Source: Chloroflexota bacterium
GTDB taxonomy: Bacteria; Chloroflexota; Anaerolineae; Caldilineales; Caldilineaceae
Assembly (NCBI GenBank): GCA_016861025.1
Contig: BOKO01000004.1
Coordinates: 310,001-374,000 of the forward strand
Direction: 5' to 3'
Length of the DNA: 64,000 bases
The translations under genes were made by a program, and so were the position numbers. Shown piece after piece: positions 58,140 to 64,000 of this stretch (positions are counted from its first letter, which is position 1; every line of letters starts with the position of its first letter). Below the pieces are notes generated by a model that saw nothing but the letters and a program-made list of their open reading frames with translations, was not told the origin of the DNA and made no database searches.

Positions 58140-61100
58140 ATGGGATTCGCTATGAGAACGGGTGGCGGTTGGCCGGCCCTGATCGGGATAGTGGTGCTTG
58201 TCGGCGTCGCCCTGCTGGGTTGGCGAGCTGACGCGCTGCCTGCCGCTCGCGCCGTCGTTGCTGACACCGCTTTGGTGCGCATCGGGTCGGGCGAAACGCC
58301 AAGCTACACGATAGCGCCTGGCGGCGAACGCACGCTTACGATCGAGGTCGTGGGCGCCGCCGATCTGGGCGCCGCCACCCTGCTCCTGGCGTATGATCCC
58401 GCATTGGTGCAGGTGGTCGGCTGTACGGCGTTGCCGCCCGCTGCCGCCGACTTTGCACTCTGCAACTCAGCCTACGCCCCAGGGGTTGTGCGTTTTTCGT
58501 TGTTGGCTGCTGAAGGCGTCAACGGCGCCTTCCCGCTCTTCACGTTGACGCTGCGCGCGCTTGGCCCCTCCGGCAGCACTGCACAGCTTGCTCTGTCGGC
58601 GCCACAGTTCGCCGATGTGCGCGGCGTTGAGCTTCCTGTGCAGCTTGCTGGCGGAGCATTGGTGATCAGCGGCCCCGATCGGCCTGCTGAGGCGCTGCTC
58701 CGTCTCGACCCGGTAAATAGCAATATCACGCCCGGACAGAACACTACAGTCGCCATTCGCCTTGATGTGACCCCGGAGCGCCCCGTGGCGGCGGCGACGA
58801 TGCTCCTGCAGTACGATCCGCAGGTTGTGCGACCGGTGCAATGCACGGCGCCTGCGGGTTCCACACTGCAGGGCGCATGCAACGTCAACTTTAACCGCAC
58901 ACAAGGGCTGGTTAAGTTCAATCTGTTGGCTACCGATGGTGTCAGCGGGCAGATGCATTTGTATGATCTCGTCTTCGAGGTGGTGGGGACGGCGGCGCCT
59001 GGCGCCGTCAGTTCATTGACGCTTTCGGTGGAGGCAATGGTCGATGTGCAGTCGATACCGTTGCGCTGGCGCGCAGAGCACGGCAGACTGACGGTCATAG
59101 CCGGGCCATCGAACGCAGCGCAACTGCTCGTGGGCGGTGTGGAGGGCGGCGGGCAGTACACGCTCGAACATGGCGCGCAGATTACCGTGCCGGTGTGGGT
59201 TGCGGATGTCGTTGATCTGGGGGCAGCCACGGTTGCGCTCACCTTCAATCCGACGCTGCTGGAGCCGCTTCGATGTGTGGTCAACGACAGCACGCCGGGC
59301 ATCGATGGCGGTCATTGTTTGATCGAGCAGGGGCGCGTGCTGGCAAACTTCATTTCCGGTCAAGGGTTCAGCGGCAGCACGCCGTTGTTCGAGGTGATCT
59401 TCACGCCGCGTGCGGGTGCACCGGCCGGCGAGAGCGCTGTGTTGCTGCTCGATGCGTCCAACTTCGCCGATGTCACCGCTGCGCCGCTGCCCTGGCGTGT
59501 GCGCAACGGCGCTGTTGGCGTGCTGCCAGGCGCCCCATCGAATCTACCGTTGATCGGTCTGGATCTGAGCGACTCCGTCCCCTTGTCTCTGGCGCAAGAT
59601 GGTTTGGTCACGGTTACGGTCAGCATCAGCGGGGCGATCGATGTTGGTGTAGCCACGATCGTTGTCACGTTTGATCCAACGGTTGTGAAAGTGGTTTCTT
59701 GTACGCCAACAAATTTGCTTGACGGCGTCATGTGCGTGATTGGTGAGGGTGAGGTGCGCATCACATTTCTGTCCGGGGGCGGATTCACAGGTTCGGCGCC
59801 GATTGCCAGCCTGGTGTTCCGGGCGGCTGATGAGGCGGAGGTCGGCGACCAGACCAATCTGGTGTTGACGGTGCTCACCTTCACCGATGTTGGCGGCGAA
59901 TCGCTGCGCTATCAGGTGTCGACCGGAACCATCCAGATCACCGAGGCCAAAAATCTCGCGTCGGATGTACTGTTGCGCCTCACTCCTGCCTTTTTCGATG
60001 TCATTCCGGGGAGGCAATTTCAGGTGCGAGTGGAGGCGCTGATCGACGCACTCAAGCTGCCTCAAGGGCTTGATGTGGTGACGCTGCGCCTGCTCTACGA
60101 TCCGGCGGTGGTGCGGCCGATCGAATGCATTCTTAACACCGACGCTTTTCTAGGCGGAGGTTGCAACCTTGCTTTTGCGCGCAATCAGATCCGGCTGTCG
60201 CTTGTGGGCGGAGCCGGCGCTTCCAGCTTGTTCGGTCTGGCGCGAATTCGCTTTGAGACAGTCGGGAAACCTGGCGATAGCACTACGCTGCGGTTGGGGG
60301 TGGATGCACTGTTGGGCAGGGAGGCGGCTGTCGCCAATTATCGCACGCAGTCAGCACGGGTGGTGGTCACACTTGACGGCGATGGCGTGCCGGACGAGAT
60401 TGAAAACGGTGCGCCCAACAACGGCGACGGCAACAATGATGGCATTCCCGACGCCGAGCAACTTCACGTCACATCACTGCTGTCGCCGATCACGGGCAAC
60501 TATGTGACGTTGGTGGGGCCGGTTGGCAGTTGTATGAACGATGTGCGAATCCTGTCCAATCCTTCACCCGAAGACACACCCATCGGCTGGAGCGCTGTTC
60601 TAGGCTTCCTGAGTTTTACGCTCGGCTGCCTGCCGCCGGGAAGCAACGCTACGGTGGAAGTGTTGCTGCACGGGGAAACGGTGCTTGAGCTGAATCAGTT
60701 CTTTATCTATGCGCCGCCCGGTGCACCGGGTGGGAGCGGATGGCAGCCTTTTTTGTTGGAAGATAATCTCGGCGCTTCGTTCACCGCCACGGGAGTTGTG
60801 CTGCATCTGGCGGATGGACGGAAGGGCGACAATGACGCCGCGGAGAATGGTCAGATCGAGTTCTTGGGCGCGCCGGGGAAACTCGGCGTTGCAATCGGCG
60901 TTGTTCCCAAGCGGCTTGTAATTTCACCGACGCGTGCTGGTTCGTATGGCGTCGTATTGCTGGCGCGCCCACTGGCGCCGGTGTTGGTCAGCCTGACGAC
61001 CGGTGGTCGCGTGGCGACCACGCCAACGCAGTTGCTCTTTACGCTCGATAACTGGTCGGTCATGCAGACAGTGACAGTGCGTGTTGCCAGCGGCGTTCCT

Positions 61101-61910
61101 GTTCCTAATTCCGATTTGATTCGGCACAGCGCAACTAGCGCCGATGCCGCCTATGATGCGTTAGCGATTGCCGACGTGGTGGTGGTGATCGAGGATGATG
61201 ATGGCGTCCCCGACCCAACCCCCACGCCGGGCGCCGGTACGCCTACAGCCACGCCCGGTGCAGGCACACCGACTGCAACGCCCCCTGGAGGCGGAACTGT
61301 ATCTGTACATTTGCCCGTGATTTTGGCGAATACAACGCCTGCCCTCAATCGAATCCACCTGCCGATCGTAATGAGGGCTGGATTGCCCGATCTGGTTGTG
61401 GAGCAGATCAGACAGATCGATGGCGCCTTGCAGGTTGTCATTCGCAACATTGGCAGTGCACCGGTCACAAACGAGTTCTGGATCGACGCATATATTGGGC
61501 CGCGCACACCGCCGACAGCCGTCAATCAGACCTGGGATACAGTCGGGAATGAAGGGCTTGTTTGGGGCGTGACCGATCAGGCGCTGCCGATGGCGCCAGG
61601 AGCGATGCTGACATTGACGATCGGCGACAGCTATTTCTTGCCAGAGTATTCGTCGGTGAATCTACCGCTGACAGCAGATCGCTCGATCTACGTACAGGTC
61701 GATTCGTATGGTGAGGCTGGATATGGCTCCGTGTTGGAGTCACACGAACGCGAGGGCGGAGCATATAATAATATTTTGGGGCCAGTGTTTATCGCGACGG
61801 AAGGAGAGTGGGGAGCGGGCGTTGTCCCGCCTTCGGCAATTTTCAACGACCCGCTGTTGTGGCGACGCCGTTTCCGCTATAGCGACGCGCCAGATAGTGA
61901 GGAGGAGTAG
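58140..61910 (+). CDS. Secreted protein with five cohesin-like domains, choice-of-anchor-like domain and CARDB domain
   Basis: 1256 residues; the ATG at 58152 (GGGA before it) is an equally good start. Signal helix, then five cohesin-like modules starting near residues 45, 185, 329, 472 and 611, each with a hallmark such as LLAYDPALVQVVGC or LQYDPQVVRPVQC and a G-V-G/S-G turn. Next are calcium-loop repeats (GDGVPDEIENG, GDGNNDGIPDAEQ), a choice-of-anchor-U-like domain (about 780-905), a beta domain, a short Thr-Pro linker, the motifs VSVHLPVILAN and IHLPIVMRAG (1057-1080), and a CARDB domain (1081-1200). It resembles a scaffoldin but carries no catalytic or carbohydrate-binding module. The stop lies six bases before the next gene. 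Confidence 0.85.
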   Translation: MGFAMRTGGGWPALIGIVVLVGVALLGWRADALPAARAVVADTALVRIGSGETPSYTIAPGGERTLTIEVVGAADLGAATLLLAYDPALVQVVGCTALPPAAADFALCNSAYAPGVVRFSLLAAEGVNGAFPLFTLTLRALGPSGSTAQLALSAPQFADVRGVELPVQLAGGALVISGPDRPAEALLRLDPVNSNITPGQNTTVAIRLDVTPERPVAAATMLLQYDPQVVRPVQCTAPAGSTLQGACNVNFNRTQGLVKFNLLATDGVSGQMHLYDLVFEVVGTAAPGAVSSLTLSVEAMVDVQSIPLRWRAEHGRLTVIAGPSNAAQLLVGGVEGGGQYTLEHGAQITVPVWVADVVDLGAATVALTFNPTLLEPLRCVVNDSTPGIDGGHCLIEQGRVLANFISGQGFSGSTPLFEVIFTPRAGAPAGESAVLLLDASNFADVTAAPLPWRVRNGAVGVLPGAPSNLPLIGLDLSDSVPLSLAQDGLVTVTVSISGAIDVGVATIVVTFDPTVVKVVSCTPTNLLDGVMCVIGEGEVRITFLSGGGFTGSAPIASLVFRAADEAEVGDQTNLVLTVLTFTDVGGESLRYQVSTGTIQITEAKNLASDVLLRLTPAFFDVIPGRQFQVRVEALIDALKLPQGLDVVTLRLLYDPAVVRPIECILNTDAFLGGGCNLAFARNQIRLSLVGGAGASSLFGLARIRFETVGKPGDSTTLRLGVDALLGREAAVANYRTQSARVVVTLDGDGVPDEIENGAPNNGDGNNDGIPDAEQLHVTSLLSPITGNYVTLVGPVGSCMNDVRILSNPSPEDTPIGWSAVLGFLSFTLGCLPPGSNATVEVLLHGETVLELNQFFIYAPPGAPGGSGWQPFLLEDNLGASFTATGVVLHLADGRKGDNDAAENGQIEFLGAPGKLGVAIGVVPKRLVISPTRAGSYGVVLLARPLAPVLVSLTTGGRVATTPTQLLFTLDNWSVMQTVTVRVASGVPVPNSDLIRHSATSADAAYDALAIADVVVVIEDDDGVPDPTPTPGAGTPTATPGAGTPTATPPGGGTVSVHLPVILANTTPALNRIHLPIVMRAGLPDLVVEQIRQIDGALQVVIRNIGSAPVTNEFWIDAYIGPRTPPTAVNQTWDTVGNEGLVWGVTDQALPMAPGAMLTLTIGDSYFLPEYSSVNLPLTADRSIYVQVDSYGEAGYGSVLESHEREGGAYNNILGPVFIATEGEWGAGVVPPSAIFNDPLLWRRRFRYSDAPDSEEE

Positions 61911-61916
61911 TATATA

Positions 61917-62432
61917 GTGTCTAAGCATACAGCGGCCAGGCATTTTGCGGACCGGCGTCGGCGACGGCTGACTGTGAGCATCGGTGCATTGATTATGGTG
62001 GCTCTGGCGTTAAGCTACGTATTCGCGCCGACAGATGTCGGCGCCTTGCCCCCGCGCCCGACGCCAGCGATTACGCCAACACACACACCGACGCCTACCC
62101 ATACACTGCCCAGGACGCCAAAACCGACGCCGCCCCTTTTGCGTCTCAGCCATATTCGTCTGTTGGTGACGCCTGCGCAGGAAGGGCTGTGGTCAGTCGT
62201 CGAGTGGCAAGGCGCCGATGGGGCGTGGCACGTCGTCGAGGGTTGGCAAGGAACCGTCGACGCAGGCGCCAAACGCTGGGCGGTGTATGAACGCAATTTC
62301 GGCGAGGGGCCTTTTCGGTGGGTGATCTACGACTCACCCACCGGCAGGGTGAAGGGTGTCAGCGCACCCTTCACCCTGCCGGGCAACGAAGGCGAGGAAT
62401 TGATTGTTCGCATCGAATTAAGCCGGGATTGA
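61917..62432 (+). CDS. Small membrane-anchored or secreted protein with Thr-Pro linker
   Basis: 171 residues from a GTG start; its GGAGGAG binding site overlaps the end of the previous gene, so the two are coupled. One hydrophobic helix (about 18-40), a Thr-Pro linker (about 46-72), then a compact domain of about 90 residues rich in Trp (VVEWQGADGAWHVVEGWQG, FRWVIYDSPTG). I do not recognise the domain. The end of the gene contains a perfect 18-bp inverted repeat (62341-62382). Last gene of the surface run. Confidence 0.75.
   Translation: MSKHTAARHFADRRRRRLTVSIGALIMVALALSYVFAPTDVGALPPRPTPAITPTHTPTPTHTLPRTPKPTPPLLRLSHIRLLVTPAQEGLWSVVEWQGADGAWHVVEGWQGTVDAGAKRWAVYERNFGEGPFRWVIYDSPTGRVKGVSAPFTLPGNEGEELIVRIELSRD
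62341..62382. repeat. Perfect 18-bp inverted repeat inside the end of a coding region
   Basis: 62341-62358 pairs exactly with 62365-62382 around a 6-base loop (TCAGCG). It encodes TGRVKGVSAPFTLPG in the 61917 gene, about 17 codons before the stop. In RNA it would be very stable; it may serve as a terminator-like structure for the whole run or be an inserted repeat. Confidence 0.8.
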
Positions 62433-62436
62433 GGAT

Positions 62437-64000
62437 TCACTTGCTGATGATCTCGATGAAATCGCTGCCCCCTGCCACCGGCAGACGTTGAATCCTCTCG
62501 TCATACAGCCCAAGAATAACGCGGTTCCAACTGGTCGGCAGATTCTCAAAGCGGTAGGCGTCTATAATACAATCGCCCGGTCGCCATGTCGATGTGGGAT
62601 AGGCGCCATCCTGGGGCCAACGGTCAATTTGTGCAACAATCTGGTCTGCGGAATCGAGCGCCTGGAGAAAAACAGTGTAGTTGGTGTGAATCACACGAGA
62701 TGCGCCCCAACGTAGCATCAAGATGAGCGAATCGCCCCCCACCGCAATATCGCTCTCCAGCTCGAGCAACTGAATGCCATTTTCCCATTGCGCCGCGGAT
62801 GGCGTATCGGGACACGGGGGCGTCTCTCGATTCAAACGCACTTGCGCCAGCGTGACGACATCAGCCACTGCCGCACCTTCGTTATCGACCAGCGCCACGC
62901 GTTCGGTCGGTTGATCGTGGCGATAAAAGCCGACCGTGAGCGTTGCCAGATCGTCGGCGACTGATGAAGTAGGGTGCAGCACATACGAATCGGCGAAGCG
63001 TGCGCCGGGAATCCATTGTGGCGTCGGATGCCGCCCCTGCACCGGCGCGCCGTCGAACTGATAGACCATCCCCCCGTGGCTGTCGGTCAGATGGATGAAC
63101 AGGGTGTAGAACTCGTCAATTGGGCGCTGCGCCGTCCAGTAAAGCGTCAGTGGCAGCGCTTCTTTGCCGTCGATCGCAGCGCCGTTGGGAAAATCGGCGC
63201 CGATCAGCACAGCGCCGTTCTCAAAAACAGCATGAACGTTGCGGTCAGGTTGGAGCGAACCAACAATGGCTGGCGGGATGCGATATGCTTCTGCCAGAAC
63301 GTTGAGCTGTGAGAGGGCAAGCAGGCAGAAGATGGGCGGAACCGCCATCTGCAGGAAGCGTTGGCTGCGTCTCGGCAAAAATGCCTGCCAGCCGAGAACC
63401 AGCAGCAGGGCGATGGGTGTGATGGCTGAGTAGAGCAGCCGTCCTTGGGCGGTGAAGTTGACAAGGCGCATCCAATTTAGCAAGCTCACGAACACTGCGC
63501 CGCTCCAAACAACTGCAAGCGCAAGAGCATAGAGCGTCTGACCGGCCATTGGAAGGTCAACGCTGCGCCGTCGCAGCGCACGCGCCATGCAGATCGCTGC
63601 TCCCAGCGCGGCAAGCAGCGCTGCATAGCGCATCGCATCGAAGAACCACGGCGGCGCCAACACACCGTATCCAAACTCACCCCAAAAGGAGTTTTGCAAC
63701 ACCGGCATCAATGCGAACAGGCCAGACAAATCGAGTGGCTCGTCGCGCGCCAGATCGGGCAGCACAGCCAGCATTGGCGTCAACGGTGCGATCTCTCCCC
63801 ACAACAACCAGTTGCGCACATACCAGAATCCGGCGACAGCAAACGCACCGATCGCCAGCGTGACGGTTGCGCGCAGAAGCTGACGCCAGCCAACGCGCCG
63901 CCACACCGCCAGCACAATGAGCGCCGCCAGCGCGCCGATTGCCAGATTGCCGTACTTGGCGAGGGCTGCCATGCCAAGCGCGCCTCCCGCCCACAGCCAG
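62437..64000 (-). CDS. Membrane glycosyltransferase-like protein, N-terminus outside window
   Basis: At least 520 residues; codons continue upstream of the first ATG in the window (63972) to the window edge (WLWAGGALG), so the start is missing. Several membrane helices, with FWYVRNWLLWGEIAP after a helix, a pattern seen in GT39/ArnT-like and DUF2142 polytopic proteins of Chloroflexota. The last ~300 residues are two Ig-like beta domains (LTLYWTAQRPIDEFYTLFIHL; LMLRWGASRVIHTNYTVFLQAL). Likely transfers sugars from lipid carriers or helps build surface glycans; the donor-site residues lie outside the window. Convergent with the 61917 gene, four bases between stops. Confidence 0.7.
   Translation of the reverse strand, partial: WLWAGGALGMAALAKYGNLAIGALAALIVLAVWRRVGWRQLLRATVTLAIGAFAVAGFWYVRNWLLWGEIAPLTPMLAVLPDLARDEPLDLSGLFALMPVLQNSFWGEFGYGVLAPPWFFDAMRYAALLAALGAAICMARALRRRSVDLPMAGQTLYALALAVVWSGAVFVSLLNWMRLVNFTAQGRLLYSAITPIALLLVLGWQAFLPRRSQRFLQMAVPPIFCLLALSQLNVLAEAYRIPPAIVGSLQPDRNVHAVFENGAVLIGADFPNGAAIDGKEALPLTLYWTAQRPIDEFYTLFIHLTDSHGGMVYQFDGAPVQGRHPTPQWIPGARFADSYVLHPTSSVADDLATLTVGFYRHDQPTERVALVDNEGAAVADVVTLAQVRLNRETPPCPDTPSAAQWENGIQLLELESDIAVGGDSLILMLRWGASRVIHTNYTVFLQALDSADQIVAQIDRWPQDGAYPTSTWRPGDCIIDAYRFENLPTSWNRVILGLYDERIQRLPVAGGSDFIEIISK

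Noticed and set aside
62437..63972. Complete glycosyltransferase gene starting at 63972
   Set aside because: Codons in frame continue to the window edge with membrane-helix character, so the gene is truncated by the window rather than complete.

Overview
The window (about 60% G+C by eye) looks like a chromosomal segment of a Chloroflexota bacterium, probably from the Caldilineae/Anaerolineae side of the phylum. This is inference, resting on long Thr-Pro linkers on secreted proteins, giant multidomain surface proteins, an Aap-type amino-acid ABC transporter, and dispersed GGAGATTGG-type palindromes. I saw no tRNA, rRNA, CRISPR array, transposase or prophage.

Layout. Positions 1-4058 (minus strand) carry central energy metabolism: nuoB, a fused nuoCD and the start of nuoI (complex I), preceded by malate dehydrogenase. 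Positions 4310-9795 (plus) hold a secreted FG-GAP protein, a CDP-alcohol phosphatidyltransferase, and an ECF sigma factor overlapping a membrane protein with a LysM and Thr-Pro-rich exterior. Positions 9937-12134 (minus) hold a three-gene unit: zinc-ribbon membrane protein, small acidic protein, Bcr/CflA-type exporter. Positions 12680-18437 (plus) hold the aapJQMP amino-acid transporter followed by a CitE-like lyase. A biotin-carrier protein and an arginase are then divergently expressed around 19.0 kb. Positions 20165-26842 (minus) form a compact six-gene run: DUF2283, EEP hydrolase, nucleotidyltransferase, RarA-methyltransferase fusion, LLM flavin oxidoreductase, MenC-like enolase. An HD protein, two unknown proteins and a degenerate histidine-kinase-like protein follow.

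From 30966 to 62432 almost everything is secreted surface protein, all on the plus strand: a 2412-residue lamin-tail-domain protein, then a six-gene run beginning after a near-consensus promoter at 38291-38319. The run encodes a cohesin-like protein, an SdrD_B-containing protein, a 4636-residue giant (P-domain, LamG, beta-helices, PKD nested in a cohesin-like fold, and a coiled-coil C-terminus that resembles Tc-toxin TcA in layout), a cohesin-plus-dockerin protein, a five-cohesin protein and a small Thr-Pro-linker protein. No catalytic domain is recognisable in this run. I read it as a surface scaffold or a contractile/pore-like apparatus of unknown role. A truncated membrane glycosyltransferase-like gene ends the window on the minus strand.

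Main points of interest: (1) palindromic elements that have entered genes and are translated (rarA; the C-terminus of the 28520-27615 protein); (2) the giant protein and its neighbour at 39395; (3) a recurring short LP-V motif after Thr-Pro linkers or at the extreme C-terminus; (4) a histidine kinase whose phospho-acceptor His is Tyr; (5) a calcium-loop beta-domain inserted in an ABC permease. Several promoters of the form TTGnnn-N17-TAnAnT were found by eye and support the operon boundaries.
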